DNA from: Pseudonocardia sp. DSM 110487
GTDB lineage: Bacteria > Actinomycetota > Actinomycetes > Mycobacteriales > Pseudonocardiaceae
Direction of reading: 5' to 3'
DNA length: 64,000 bases
Assembly: GCF_019468565.1 (NCBI RefSeq)
Contig: NZ_CP080521.1
Span: 8,308,001 to 8,372,000 of the forward strand
Both the position numbers and the translations under genes were made by a program. Positions 16,468 to 24,826 of the stretch are shown in pieces. Numbering within the stretch: the stretch's first letter is position 1; each line of letters begins with the position of its first letter. A model generated the notes under the pieces. That model saw only the letters and a list, made by a program, of their open reading frames with translations. It was not told the DNA's origin and ran no database searches.

Positions 16468-17234
16468 CGCTCCTCCTCGTGGACGAGCGCGCCGGTCATC
16501 GCGCCGACCAGCTGCTCGAGCGAGGCGTCGGCGGCGGTGAAGCGGGCCACGCGGGCGCCGAGGCGCAGCACCTCGATCCGGTCGGCCACCGCCAGCACCT
16601 CGGGCATGTTGTGACTGATCAGCACGACCGCGACACCGGTGTCGCGCACCTTCCGCACGACGTCGAGCACCCGTTCCCGCTGCACGACGCCGAGCGCGGC
16701 CGTCGGCTCGTCGAGGAACACCACGCGGCTGGCCCACACCACCGAGCGGGCGACCGCGACGCTCTGCCGCTGGCCGCCGGACAGGGACCCGATCGGGACA
16801 TCGATGTCCTGCAGGGTCACGCCGAGGCGCGCGAACTGCTCGGCGGCCTGCTGTCGCATCGCGGCCTTGTCCAGCATGCCGAGCGCGCCCAGCAGGCCGG
16901 GGCGACGCAGCTCGCGGCCGAGGAACAGGTTGGCTGCGGGGTCGAGGTCGGGCGCGACGGCGAGGTCCTGGTAGGCGGTCTCGATGCCGTGGTCGCGTGC
17001 GGCGGTCGGCGAGTCCAGCACCACCTGCTCGCCGTCGATGAGGATCTCACCCGCGTCCGGTCGCTCGACGCCGGACAGGCACTTGACCAGGGTGGACTTG
17101 CCGGCGCCGTTGTCGCCGATCAGCGCGACGACCTCGCCGGCATCGGCGTCGAACGACGCGCCGCGCAGCGCTTGCACGGAGCCGTAGCTCTTGCGCAGCT
17201 CGCGTGCCTGCAGCAGCGGGGGTGATCCCGTCAC
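16464..17234 (-). CDS. sugar ABC transporter ATP-binding protein
   Basis: A 256-residue ABC ATPase with one nucleotide-binding domain: Walker A GDNGAGKST, signature SLSGGQRQSVAVAR, Walker B VVFLDEPTAALG and the H-loop LISHN. RbsA/MglA-type CUT2 ATPases are usually ~500 residues with two fused domains; this is the single-domain form common in actinobacteria. It is the first gene of the minus-strand operon ATPase-permease-binding protein. The GTG start has GGAG a few bases upstream. The 131-base gap upstream (17235-17365) should hold the promoter; no clear operator was recognised. Confidence 0.9.
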   Translation of the reverse strand: MTGSPPLLQARELRKSYGSVQALRGASFDADAGEVVALIGDNGAGKSTLVKCLSGVERPDAGEILIDGEQVVLDSPTAARDHGIETAYQDLAVAPDLDPAANLFLGRELRRPGLLGALGMLDKAAMRQQAAEQFARLGVTLQDIDVPIGSLSGGQRQSVAVARSVVWASRVVFLDEPTAALGVVQRERVLDVVRKVRDTGVAVVLISHNMPEVLAVADRIEVLRLGARVARFTAADASLEQLVGAMTGALVHEEER

Positions 17235-17343
17235 ACGCGCTCCGATCCTCGACGATCCGGCGCCTTAGCTTGGACCCACCGGGGGCGTTCTGTCGATCAC
17301 TCGTCGCTACTCGGGTGGGGACAGGCCGACTCGACGCCTGACT

Positions 17344-17377
17344 CGTCTCTACGGCTGAGTCGTCTCTACTGCTGAGT
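17344..17377. repeat. 17-base tandem duplication
   Basis: CGTCTCTAC-G-GCTGAGT is followed immediately by CGTCTCTAC-T-GCTGAGT. The second unit overlaps the stop codon and last codons of the DDN-like gene. Confidence 0.7.
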
Positions 17378-17767
17378 CGCGGCCGTGTGCAGAAGGCGGA
17401 ACTCGTGGCGTCGTAGGAGTCTGAGCACGAGCGCGGCTGGATAGCCGTATGCACGGACGCCGGTATCGGGGTCACATGGCTCGATGCGGTCGATCCGATG
17501 CTCTGCTCCACCGGAGATGATCACGCATTCACCGGCGGCCACGATGTTGCGGTACCAGTTGACGTCGGTTCCGTAGGTGAGCTCGGCGACGAACCCGTCG
17601 GGCACGCGGGCGAGGATCAGCGGTGTCTCGTAGGTCTTGCCGCTCTTGCGCCCGACGTGCCGGACGAGCGCGAATGGACCGCGCCCGGAACGCGCGAGGC
17701 GCGTCGTGAGGCGGTTCAGGGTGTTGTTCAGCAGCCAGAGGAATTGCCGCTTCACCCGGCGAGTCAT
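17366..17767 (-). CDS. DDN-like F420-dependent nitroreductase family protein
   Basis: A 133-residue split-beta-barrel protein of the deazaflavin-dependent nitroreductase family (PF04075). The family core GRGPFALVRHVGRKSGKTYETPLILARVPDGFVAELTYGTDVNWYRNIVAAGECVI matches the F420-binding barrel. Members reduce quinones or nitro compounds with F420H2; the physiological substrate is unknown. The ATG overlaps the stop of the upstream methyltransferase gene (ATGA), so it is the third gene of a TetR-methyltransferase-DDN operon. Confidence 0.85.
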   Translation of the reverse strand: MTRRVKRQFLWLLNNTLNRLTTRLARSGRGPFALVRHVGRKSGKTYETPLILARVPDGFVAELTYGTDVNWYRNIVAAGECVIISGGAEHRIDRIEPCDPDTGVRAYGYPAALVLRLLRRHEFRLLHTAATQQ

Positions 17768-18288
17768 CGCGCTCCCTGTGCGCCGTGCCCACTCGGGGTC
17801 CACGGCCGCAGCCGAGGCCACCATGCGGGCACCGCGCGGCGGTAGGCCTCGTACTCGGCGCCGAACTGCCGGGCCAGCGTGGGTTCCTCGTACCAGCGGA
17901 CGAACGCCGCCGGGACCGCCCACGCGATGGCGGCGTAGATCAGCAGGCCTGCGCTCGCGAACAGCAGAGCCTGACCGAGGATGACCAGCACGAGCCCGAA
18001 GTACATCGGGTTGCGGAGGTAGCGGTTGAACCCGGAGACGACCAGCCGCTGGGTCGGCGCGATCGGCATCGGGGTGCCACCGGCCTTGACGAACTCGACG
18101 AACGCCGACACCGGCGGCACCAGGCCGGCACAGATCAGCCCGACGCCGAGGACCTGGGCCACGATCCAGTACGGCCAGGGTTGGTGCAGCTCCCAGCGCG
18201 TGATCAGCCACGGGATCAGCCCGACCACGGTTCCCGGCGCCACGACGAAGAACGCCGCGCTGCCCAGCGCCGCTCTCGATCTGCGCAT
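17764..18288 (-). CDS. isoprenylcysteine methyltransferase-like (ICMT/PEMT family) membrane protein
   Basis: A 174-residue membrane protein with four to five hydrophobic helices. The C-terminal catalytic signature is clear: RYLRNPMYFGLVLVILGQ followed by RWYEEPTLARQFGAEYEAYRRAVPAWWPR, the SAM- and substrate-binding end of the ICMT/PEMT family. It probably methylates a lipid or small hydrophobic acceptor. ATG 18288 was chosen because it overlaps the TetR stop (TGATG); the longer frame is overlap. It is flanked by its likely regulator and an F420-type enzyme. Confidence 0.8.
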   Translation of the reverse strand: MRRSRAALGSAAFFVVAPGTVVGLIPWLITRWELHQPWPYWIVAQVLGVGLICAGLVPPVSAFVEFVKAGGTPMPIAPTQRLVVSGFNRYLRNPMYFGLVLVILGQALLFASAGLLIYAAIAWAVPAAFVRWYEEPTLARQFGAEYEAYRRAVPAWWPRLRPWTPSGHGAQGAR

Positions 18289-19154
18289 CACGTTCGGTCG
18301 CCTTTCGTCTCGGTGGATGACCTCGCCCGACCTTCGGGGTTCGGCGTTGCCGGCTCGGACGTCCCCACGGCGTGGACGAAGGCTGCCGCGAACATCGCGC
18401 ACGCCTCGTCGGAGCCGGGCTCCTCCGGCCCGACGTGCCGGGCGATGAGGGGGCCGGAGAGGAGGTGCAGCAGGAGCGGGCCGAGCAGCTGATGGAGGAG
18501 CAGCGCGATCGGCAGGCGCTGGACGCGCCCGGCCGCGATCTCGGCCGACAACCAGCCGCCGACGCTGTGGAGTGCCCGGGGGAAGAACCGATCGACGAGT
18601 TGCCCCGCTGCCCCGTCCGGGCGGGCGAACGCATCGGCCAACATCATCGGCGCCACCCTCGGCTCTCGGCGCAGACCGGCGGCGAACGCCCGATAGATGC
18701 CGTACACGGTCTGTTCGAGGCCGTGGTCCGGCTGTTCGAGGATCGCTTCGATGTCGAACAGCGGGGTGTAGCTCTCATAGACGGCGCTCAGCAGCCCGTC
18801 GCGCCCGACGAACGTGGCGTACAGGCTGTGCACCGAACAACCGGCCGCGGCCGCCACCGCCTCCAGGGTCATCGCCGCCACGCCCTGCTCGCTGATCAGC
18901 CGCGCGGCCGCGTCGACCGCGCGGCGGCGCACCGGCACCCGACCACCCGGATCGACCCCGGCCGCGCGTACCGCCTCTTCCAGCGCCCGCCGCGAGCCGC
19001 CCAACCGGCGCACCAGCGTGCTGCGCGAAACACCGACCGCGGCCGCGAGCACGGGCAGCGGCACGTCGGCCACGCCCTCCCCGCGCTGGGCGGCAACGCG
19101 AATCGCGGCCCGCACCACGTCGGCGGGGACCTGTTTTTCAACGGATCGTGACAT
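18288..19154 (-). CDS. TetR-like regulator with two helix-turn-helix regions
   Basis: A 288-residue regulator, longer than typical TetR (~200). A first HTH-like region (AIRVAAQRGEGVADVPLPVLAAAVGVSRSTLVRRLGGSRRALEEAVRAAG, residues ~15-65) precedes a second, canonical TetR_N region (RRAVDAAARLISEQGVAAMTLEAVAAAAGCSVHSLYATFVGRDGLLSAVYE, ~77-127) and a helical ligand-binding domain. It leads a coupled operon with a membrane methyltransferase and a DDN-like enzyme and probably represses it. AAAGGA lies directly before the ATG, and the AT-richer TACATTACAAAGG upstream suggests a promoter or leader there. Confidence 0.85.
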   Translation of the reverse strand: MSRSVEKQVPADVVRAAIRVAAQRGEGVADVPLPVLAAAVGVSRSTLVRRLGGSRRALEEAVRAAGVDPGGRVPVRRRAVDAAARLISEQGVAAMTLEAVAAAAGCSVHSLYATFVGRDGLLSAVYESYTPLFDIEAILEQPDHGLEQTVYGIYRAFAAGLRREPRVAPMMLADAFARPDGAAGQLVDRFFPRALHSVGGWLSAEIAAGRVQRLPIALLLHQLLGPLLLHLLSGPLIARHVGPEEPGSDEACAMFAAAFVHAVGTSEPATPNPEGRARSSTETKGDRT

Positions 19155-19256
19155 CCTTTGTAATGTAGCAGGTACTCACGACTCGCATCCCTCGCGGACC
19201 GCCGACCGGTTGGCGCAGCGGATCCGGGAGGATCGTCGCGACGAGAGGAGCTCGCG

Positions 19257-20417
19257 ATGACTGCGGCCGAGAGCGCGCCTCGCGCCGGCGCGTCTGCGTG
19301 GCCCCGGCTCGCGTACGCGCTCGCGCCTGCCGGCGTCTACCTCGGCGTCCGGGCCGTCGGAGTCGCGGTGCTCGCGCTCATGGCGGGCGGGTCACGCCTG
19401 GTGCCCGAGCTCACGAGCTGGGACGCGTCGTGGCTGCTCGCGATCGCCGAGCACGGCTACGACGGTGTCCCCACCGACATGCTCGACGCGTTCGGCAACC
19501 ACACTCCGGACACGCCGCTGGGTTTCTTCCCCGGCTATCCGGCGCTCGTCGCCGCGGTCGCCGTGCTGACCGCAGGCAACCTCGTCGTCGCAGGCCTGCT
19601 CGTGGCCGCCGTGGCAGGCGTGGCCGCCGCGTACGGGACGACTCGGATCGGGGAGCTCGTGCCCGGCGGGTCCCGGCGCACCGGCCTGCTGCTCACGGCC
19701 CTGTTCGCCGCCACACCGATGAGCGTCGTGCTCTCGATGGCCTACACCGAGGCGCTCTTCTGCGCGCTCGTGGCCTGGGCGCTGGTCGGGGTGCTGCGCG
19801 AGCAGTGGCTGCTCGCCGGGCTCTGCGCCGCGGCAGCCGGGCTCGTGCGGCCGACGGGATCCGCGGTGGTGGCCGCCGTCGGCCTTGCGGCGCTCGCGGC
19901 CGTGTTCGGCCGTCGCGGCGGCTGGCGGCCGTGGGCGGGCGGCCTGCTGGCGGCGACCGGCCTCCTCGGTTACCTCGGCTGGGTCGCGGCGCGCACGGGT
20001 GCGCTCGACGGCTGGTTCCGCATCCAGCGCGGCGGCTGGGGCTGGTACCTCGACGGCGGCGCCGCCACCGCCCGCTACATCGGGGCCGTGCTCGCGGAGG
20101 GCGAGCGCGTGTTCGACGCGGTCACGGTGCTCGCGCTCGTCGGCAGCATCGTCCTGCTCGGCCTCGCGGTGACCCGGCAGATGCCGTGGCCGCTCGTCGT
20201 CTACGCCGCGCTCGTGGTGCTGCCCGTGTGGGGCACCCACGGGCTGATGAACGCCAAGCTGCGGCTGCTCATCCCCGCGTTCGTGCTGCTGCTCCCGGTG
20301 GCGTCCGGACTGGCCGTGCGCCGGCCGGGCACCGCGGTGGCGGTAGTGGTCGCCGCAACGCTCGCGTCGGCGTGGTTCGGCGGCTACGCCCTCACCATCT
20401 GGCGCTACGGGATCTGA
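19257..20417 (+). CDS. PIG-V-like GT-C mannosyltransferase
   Basis: A 386-residue polytopic protein with about ten hydrophobic helices. The first extracytoplasmic loop has LTSWDASWLLAIAEHGYDG, the acidic motif of GT-C enzymes of the PIG-V/mannosyltransferase group, followed by GFFPGYPALVAAV and SMAYTEALFCALVAWAL. It would use polyprenyl-phospho-mannose to build cell-envelope glycolipids such as PIM/LM-like molecules; the acceptor is inferred. GAGGAG sits about eight bases before the ATG. It is divergent from the TetR operon and convergent with terC. Confidence 0.8.
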   Translation: MTAAESAPRAGASAWPRLAYALAPAGVYLGVRAVGVAVLALMAGGSRLVPELTSWDASWLLAIAEHGYDGVPTDMLDAFGNHTPDTPLGFFPGYPALVAAVAVLTAGNLVVAGLLVAAVAGVAAAYGTTRIGELVPGGSRRTGLLLTALFAATPMSVVLSMAYTEALFCALVAWALVGVLREQWLLAGLCAAAAGLVRPTGSAVVAAVGLAALAAVFGRRGGWRPWAGGLLAATGLLGYLGWVAARTGALDGWFRIQRGGWGWYLDGGAATARYIGAVLAEGERVFDAVTVLALVGSIVLLGLAVTRQMPWPLVVYAALVVLPVWGTHGLMNAKLRLLIPAFVLLLPVASGLAVRRPGTAVAVVVAATLASAWFGGYALTIWRYGI

Positions 20418-20418
20418 C

Positions 20419-21426
20419 TCATTCGCGCTCCTCGGTGCGCGCGGGCTTGTGCGCCTTGAGCGAGCCGGCGTGCGCCGTGAGCGTCGGGTCCTTGCGGGTC
20501 TTGATCAGGCTTGCCACCGTGACGATCACCAGCACGCCGATGATCACACCGAGGCTGACCGGCGTGGTGATCTCGGGGACGGCGGTCGAGATGTCCTCGT
20601 GCGCCCAGTGCAGGATCAGCTTGATCCCGATGAAACCCAGGATGATCGCCAGGCCGGTGGACAGGTACACGAGCCGGTCGAGCAGGCCCTTCACCAGGAA
20701 GTACAGGGCCCGCAGGCCCAGCAGCGCGAACGCGTTGGCCACGAACACGATGTAGGCCTCTGACGTGACGCCGAACACCGCGGGGATCGAGTCGAGCGCG
20801 AACAGCAGGTCGATGCTGCCGATGGCGAGCAGCACGATGACGAGCGGCGTGACCATCCGGCGGCCGTCGACGCGCGTGAGCAGCTTGCCGCCGACGTAGT
20901 CGTCGGTGATGGGCAGCACCCGGCGGGCCGTGCGCACGACCGCGTTGTCCTCGACGTCGGGGTCCTCGTCGCGGTGGCGGAACAGCTGCACCGCCGTGTA
21001 GATCAGCAGCAGGCCGAACAGCAGGAACATGAACGAGAACAACGACAGCAGCGTGGCGCCGAGCGCGATGAAGATTGCGCGCATGATCAGCGCCAGGATG
21101 ATGCCGAACGTCAGCACCTTGTGCTGGTGCTCCTCGGGCACCGCGAACGTCGTCATGATGATCACGAAGACGAACAGGTTGTCGACCGAGAGGCTCTTCT
21201 CGACGATGTATCCGGCGAAGTACTGGGTGCCGAAGTCGCCGCCGTAGGCCATCGCGAACCAGACGCCGAACGCGATCGCGATCAGGACGTAGAAGACCGA
21301 CCACGCGGTGGCCTCGCGGAAGCCGACGCGATGCGGCCGCGCCGCGGCCAGCACCAGGTCGAGCGCGAGGAGCGCGACGACCACCCCGATCGTCACCGCC
21401 CAGGTGAGCCCGCTGATCTCGAGCAC
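20419..21426 (-). CDS. TerC family integral membrane protein
   Basis: A TerC/Alx-like membrane protein with about nine helices. The conserved acidic motifs are present: GGDFGTQYFAGYIVEKSLSVDNLFVFVIIM and IGSIDLLFALDSIPAVFGVTSEAYIVFVANAFALLGLRALYF. TerC/Alx proteins act in manganese export and metalation of exported proteins, and are linked to tellurite resistance. GTG 21426 is preferred (GGAGGG at 21431-21436); GTG 21444 would add six residues. No yybP-ykoY-like manganese riboswitch was seen in the short upstream gap. The C-terminus is a charged cytoplasmic tail. Confidence 0.9.
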   Translation of the reverse strand: MLEISGLTWAVTIGVVVALLALDLVLAAARPHRVGFREATAWSVFYVLIAIAFGVWFAMAYGGDFGTQYFAGYIVEKSLSVDNLFVFVIIMTTFAVPEEHQHKVLTFGIILALIMRAIFIALGATLLSLFSFMFLLFGLLLIYTAVQLFRHRDEDPDVEDNAVVRTARRVLPITDDYVGGKLLTRVDGRRMVTPLVIVLLAIGSIDLLFALDSIPAVFGVTSEAYIVFVANAFALLGLRALYFLVKGLLDRLVYLSTGLAIILGFIGIKLILHWAHEDISTAVPEITTPVSLGVIIGVLVIVTVASLIKTRKDPTLTAHAGSLKAHKPARTEERE

Positions 21427-21573
21427 CCGACCCTCCACCCTCACTCGATCTTCATTACCAAGTCTTTACCACCGGTCCCAACGAGCCTAACGGAGCCGAG
21501 GTTCCCCGCATGTCGAGCCGGGTGGCCGAGCACACGGCCGGGTAAGGGACCCTCGCCGGGGTAGCCTTCTGCG

Positions 21574-22461
21574 GTGGACGAGGCCGTGACGGGCGGCTGG
21601 CCCCGCTGCTCGTTCGCCGCGGACGCGGCGGCGGATCCGCCGGAGGGCACCGCACCTCAGGCGGAGCGCTGGTTGCTGGTCGAACATCCCGGACCCTGGC
21701 CCCGTCAAGCCCTCACCGCACTGCCGGCCGACGTGACCGACGCCCTTTCCGACTGGGAAGGGCGGGTCGTGCTCGTGCGGCGTCCCGGCCGCGCCCGCCG
21801 CACCGGGCCCCGACACTGGTTCCGGGTGGATGCCCGGCCGGGCCACGAGTCCGTCTGCACCGGCACCTACGGCCTCGAACCGGAGCTGGTCGCCGCCGTC
21901 GACAGGCCCGGAAAGCCGTACGACGGGCCGATCGTCCTCGTCTGCGCTCATGGGCGGCACGACACCTGTTGCGCGGTCCGCGGCCGTCCGGTCGCCGCCG
22001 CGCTGGCCGCCGCGGATCCCGAGCCGGTGTGGGAATGCAGTCACGTCGGTGGGTGCCGCTTCGCACCCGCCGTGGTGTTCCTCCCCCACGGGTACACGCT
22101 CGGCGGGCTCGACCCGGACGACGCGCCCGCCGCCCTCGCCGCCTACCGCGCAGGGCACCTCGCGCCGGGCGCCGTGCGCGGACGGACGGCGCTACCGCCC
22201 GCTGTGCAGGCCGCGCAGCACCACGCGCGGCTGGCCACCGGCGCCACCGGTGTGGACGACCTGCGGCTCGTGCACGTCACCTCCGACGATCTCCCGGACG
22301 GCTGCACGGACTGGCACGTCGAGCTCGCCGAGCCGGACTGCTCGGTGCTGCTGAGGGAGCGCTACGTCGCCGCCGGACGCCCGCTGACGTGCGCCGCGAC
22401 CGCCCCCGGGCGCATGCGCGTCTTCGACCTGCAGAAGCTGCGCACGACCAGCAGGGCGTGA
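21574..22461 (+). CDS. sucrase/ferredoxin-like family protein, second paralogue
   Basis: A 295-residue Suc_Fer-like protein. The key cysteines are conserved with the paralogue at 4248: VCAHGRHDTCCAVRG (Cys124, Cys132, Cys133) and WECSHVGGCRFAPAVVFLPHG (Cys155). It also has an extra Cys161 and the shared N-terminal RCSF motif. It may bind an iron-sulfur cluster in a thioredoxin-like fold, but the biochemistry is not known. Unlike the first copy, no convincing iron box is seen in front of it. The start is the GTG just after CTTCTGCG; ribosome site support is weak. It is convergent with the App1-like gene. Confidence 0.82.
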   Translation: MDEAVTGGWPRCSFAADAAADPPEGTAPQAERWLLVEHPGPWPRQALTALPADVTDALSDWEGRVVLVRRPGRARRTGPRHWFRVDARPGHESVCTGTYGLEPELVAAVDRPGKPYDGPIVLVCAHGRHDTCCAVRGRPVAAALAAADPEPVWECSHVGGCRFAPAVVFLPHGYTLGGLDPDDAPAALAAYRAGHLAPGAVRGRTALPPAVQAAQHHARLATGATGVDDLRLVHVTSDDLPDGCTDWHVELAEPDCSVLLRERYVAAGRPLTCAATAPGRMRVFDLQKLRTTSRA

Positions 22462-22464
22462 GGG

Positions 22465-23574
22465 TCAGCCGGACCGGACGTCGTCGAGCGCGGCCCCGTC
22501 GAGCAGGCCGAGGGTGGCCGCGTGCGTGGCGATCTGGAGGCTGTCGTCGACCGCCAGCATCGGCACCCCGGCCGCGGTGACCTCGGCGGCCAGCGCGTCC
22601 ACAGCGGCGAGCCGGCCCGGGAGGGCGTGGCGGGTGCGGCGGATGTAGACGGCGCGGATGCGGTCCGGGAACTCGCGGGCGAGCCCCGCGTAGATCTCCG
22701 GGTCGAGCTGACCGCTGTCGCCCACGAGCACGAGCCCCAGCCGCGGGTGCTCCTCGAGCATCCGACGGACGAGCCCGCCCTTGTGTTCCTGCGCGCCGAT
22801 CCGGAACAGGCCGCTGCGCGACGGCCCCCAGTCGGTGAGCAGCAGCGGGCCGAGCGGGAACCGCCGCAGCACGACGAACTCCAGCAGCATCTCGTGCAGG
22901 TTCCACGGGCTCGTCGAGACGTAGAAGACCGGCCGGACCGGACCGTCGGCCGGCTGCGCGAGCGCGCGGTAGAGCGCCGCTGCGGCGGGCAAGGGGGTGC
23001 GGTCGTGCACCGGGGTGAGCAGCGCGGCGCGGATGAACTCGATCCCCCGGCTCAGGCCGGTCTCCAGAATGGTGTCGTCGATGTCGCTGACCAGGCCGAC
23101 CCTCGCCTCCGGGTCGACGACCAGCACCTGCGCCGACACCGCGGCCCCATCACGCAGCCGCAGCTCGAACGCGTGCCACCCGGGGCTCAGGGGTTCGGCG
23201 ACGTCGAGCACGGCGTCGAGGTAGCCGTCCCGGTCGGCGCGGATCTGGGCCGCCACGCCGGGCCCGTGGACCGCGACGACCGCGCCAGGTACCTCGACGG
23301 TGAGGAACCGCGCGATGGTCGCCCGCAGCACCGCCCGCCGCGACCGCGGGGTCGGGGCCGGTGCCTCCGGCACCCCGACCGCGGGTGCGGCGGCCTCCGG
23401 CCTGCCGAGCACGACGCGGCCGCCCACCCGCACGCGCCGAACGGTGCCGTGCCCGATGAACGGCACGATCATCGGCAGGTGCCTGCCCCGGACGCGCAAC
23501 ACGAGCAGCACGGCCGCCTGCACGACGCTCTCGGCGGCCATCGCGACCCTGACGACCAGCTTGCGGAGCTGCAC
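22465..23574 (-). CDS. App1-like (DUF2183) phosphatidate phosphatase family protein
   Basis: A 369-residue protein. The N-terminal part (VPFIGHGTVRRVRVGGRVVLG) is a beta-rich region, and the C-terminal half is the DUF2183/App1 catalytic domain with the HAD-like DxDxT motif in VGLVSDIDDTILETG, the VFYVSTSPWNLHEMLLEFV motif, LLTDWG, HKGG and LVGDSGQLDPEIYAGLAREFPDRIRAVYIR. In yeast App1 dephosphorylates phosphatidate; bacterial homologues are not well characterised. It is divergent from a HAD hydrolase with only 53 bases between the starts. The C-terminal extension AALDDVRSG has no known role. Confidence 0.85.
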   Translation of the reverse strand: MQLRKLVVRVAMAAESVVQAAVLLVLRVRGRHLPMIVPFIGHGTVRRVRVGGRVVLGRPEAAAPAVGVPEAPAPTPRSRRAVLRATIARFLTVEVPGAVVAVHGPGVAAQIRADRDGYLDAVLDVAEPLSPGWHAFELRLRDGAAVSAQVLVVDPEARVGLVSDIDDTILETGLSRGIEFIRAALLTPVHDRTPLPAAAALYRALAQPADGPVRPVFYVSTSPWNLHEMLLEFVVLRRFPLGPLLLTDWGPSRSGLFRIGAQEHKGGLVRRMLEEHPRLGLVLVGDSGQLDPEIYAGLAREFPDRIRAVYIRRTRHALPGRLAAVDALAAEVTAAGVPMLAVDDSLQIATHAATLGLLDGAALDDVRSG

Positions 23575-23627
23575 GGAGCAGACCTACCGCACGGCGCCAA
23601 CCGAGGCTACCGCGGGGCCCACGTACC

Positions 23628-24314
23628 ATGCGATCAGTGCGCACCGTCCTCCTCGACCTCGACGGCACCCTCGTCGACTCGGCCACCACGATCGTCGATC
23701 ACCTGACCGCGGCCCTCGCCGAAGTCGGCTTCCCGGTGCCCGACGCCGCGCGGTTGCGCCGTCTCGTCGGCCCGCCGTTCGAGACCGCCCTGCCCGAGCT
23801 CGGCCTGACCCAGGACCAGACGGCGGCGGCCATCGTCGCGTACCGCAGCTCGTACGACGCGGTCGCGGCCACGATCACGCCCGTCTACCCGGGAATCCCC
23901 GCGCTCCTCGAGCGGCTGCGCGAGGACGGGATGCGCCTGGCCACCGCGACGTCCAAGCCGGAGGACCTGGCCCGCAAGATCGTGGCCGGCACCGGGCTCG
24001 CCAGCTACCTCGATCTCGTGGGCGGCGCCGACCACGTGGCCGGCCGGGTGGGCAAGGCCGCCGTCGTCGGCTCCGTGCTCGATCGGCTGGCGCTCGACCC
24101 CGCCCGCGACCCGGTGGTGCTGGTCGGCGACCGCCACCACGACGTCGAGGGCGCGGCCGCACACGGTGTGCCCACGATCGGCGTGACGTGGGGTTACGCC
24201 GAGCCCGGCGAGCTGTCCGGAGCGCGCCTGATCGTGGAGGACATCGACGAGCTCGCGAAGGCCCTCCGCGGCGACGCGGTCTGGTCGACCACGCTCCCGC
24301 GCGACGCGGCCTGA
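23628..24314 (+). CDS. HAD-superfamily hydrolase, Gph-like
   Basis: A 228-residue HAD-IA phosphatase. Motif I is VLLDLDGTLVDS, motif II TATSKPEDLARKIV, motif III the lysine in GRVGKAAVV and motif IV VVLVGDRHHDVEGAAAHGVPTIGVTWGYAEPGEL. A helical cap lies between motifs I and II. It resembles phosphoglycolate phosphatase-like enzymes (Gph/PgmB), but the substrate cannot be assigned. It is divergently transcribed from the App1-like gene; a 512-base palindrome-rich non-coding block follows. Confidence 0.87.
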   Translation: MRSVRTVLLDLDGTLVDSATTIVDHLTAALAEVGFPVPDAARLRRLVGPPFETALPELGLTQDQTAAAIVAYRSSYDAVAATITPVYPGIPALLERLREDGMRLATATSKPEDLARKIVAGTGLASYLDLVGGADHVAGRVGKAAVVGSVLDRLALDPARDPVVLVGDRHHDVEGAAAHGVPTIGVTWGYAEPGELSGARLIVEDIDELAKALRGDAVWSTTLPRDAA

Positions 24315-24344
24315 GCTCTGGTGCGGTGGCCACATTCGGTCGCC

Positions 24345-24507
24345 GGGTCTGGTCGGGCTGGTGCAGACCCGCAGTTGTTGTGGGGGCCTTCGGTGGCACC
24401 GGGCCCTCTTCAGTCGAGGCCGCAGGGCCTCGGTGGCGCCGCGCAGTGTGCGGGGCAGACGACGCGGGCAGGCCAAGGGCCTGCCCGATGGGGCGCGCGG
24501 CGCCACC
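24345..24507. repeat. cluster of nested hairpins in a gene-free block
   Basis: Three structures lie in a row. GGGTCTG/CAGACCC (24345-24351 with 24364-24370). GAGGCC-GCAG-GGCCTC (24416-24431). A 13-bp perfect outer stem GGTGGCGCCGCGC (24432-24444 with 24495-24507) encloses a 10-bp perfect hairpin CGGGCAGGCC-AAG-GGCCTGCCCG (24465-24487). They lie downstream of two convergent genes, so termination is one possible role. With the repeats at 24603 and 24690 they occupy the gene-free 24315-24826; the rest of that stretch shows nothing recognisable. Confidence 0.7.
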
Positions 24508-24602
24508 GGAGGCGGTCTGAGCGGACATGATCGAGGCTTTGGCGCGGAAACGGGCGAAAACGGCCCGGGAACGCGCCGAAATGCTGATCAAGCCGCCATC
24601 CC

Positions 24603-24683
24603 GGGGACAATGCGGCGATCAAGGCGAAATGGTCGCTAGTTGATCTCCGATCGCGACCATCAGCCCTTGATCGCCGCGCTGAC
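24603..24683. repeat. intact copy of the IS30-targeted palindromic repeat
   Basis: The arms GCGGCGATCAAGG (24612-24624) and ATGGTCGC (24629-24636) pair with GCGACCAT (24653-24660) and CCTTGATCGCCGC (24665-24677) around a 16-base loop. The same sequence, split by IS30, occurs at 12171-12214 plus 13355-13394 with only 5 differences in 81 compared bases. It encodes nothing and has the form of a REP- or MITE-like dispersed element. Confidence 0.85.
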
Positions 24684-24689
24684 CTGCCG

Positions 24690-24735
24690 GTATCGGGTGC
24701 AGACGGTTGTTGTCGCGACCATGGACAACCGATAC
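24690..24735. repeat. adjacent imperfect hairpin
   Basis: GTATCGG (24690-24696) is the inverse of CCGATAC (24729-24735), and GGTTGT (24705-24710) of ACAACC (24725-24730). The two right arms overlap, so the stems are alternatives. It lies directly after the palindromic repeat and may be part of the same composite element. Confidence 0.5.
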
Positions 24736-24826
24736 TGCGGATCATGGTGTCGGCGCCGGGGGTGGCGGCTCGATCTGACAACAGGCTCGCGTCAGGAACG
24801 GTGAACGTGGTGGTCACCGCACTACT

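Noticed and set aside
21445..21573. Iron box or manganese riboswitch before the second Suc_Fer gene and terC
   Set aside because: Only short partial matches (GCCTAAC, GGGTAGCCTT) were seen and the terC leader is too short for a yybP-ykoY fold.
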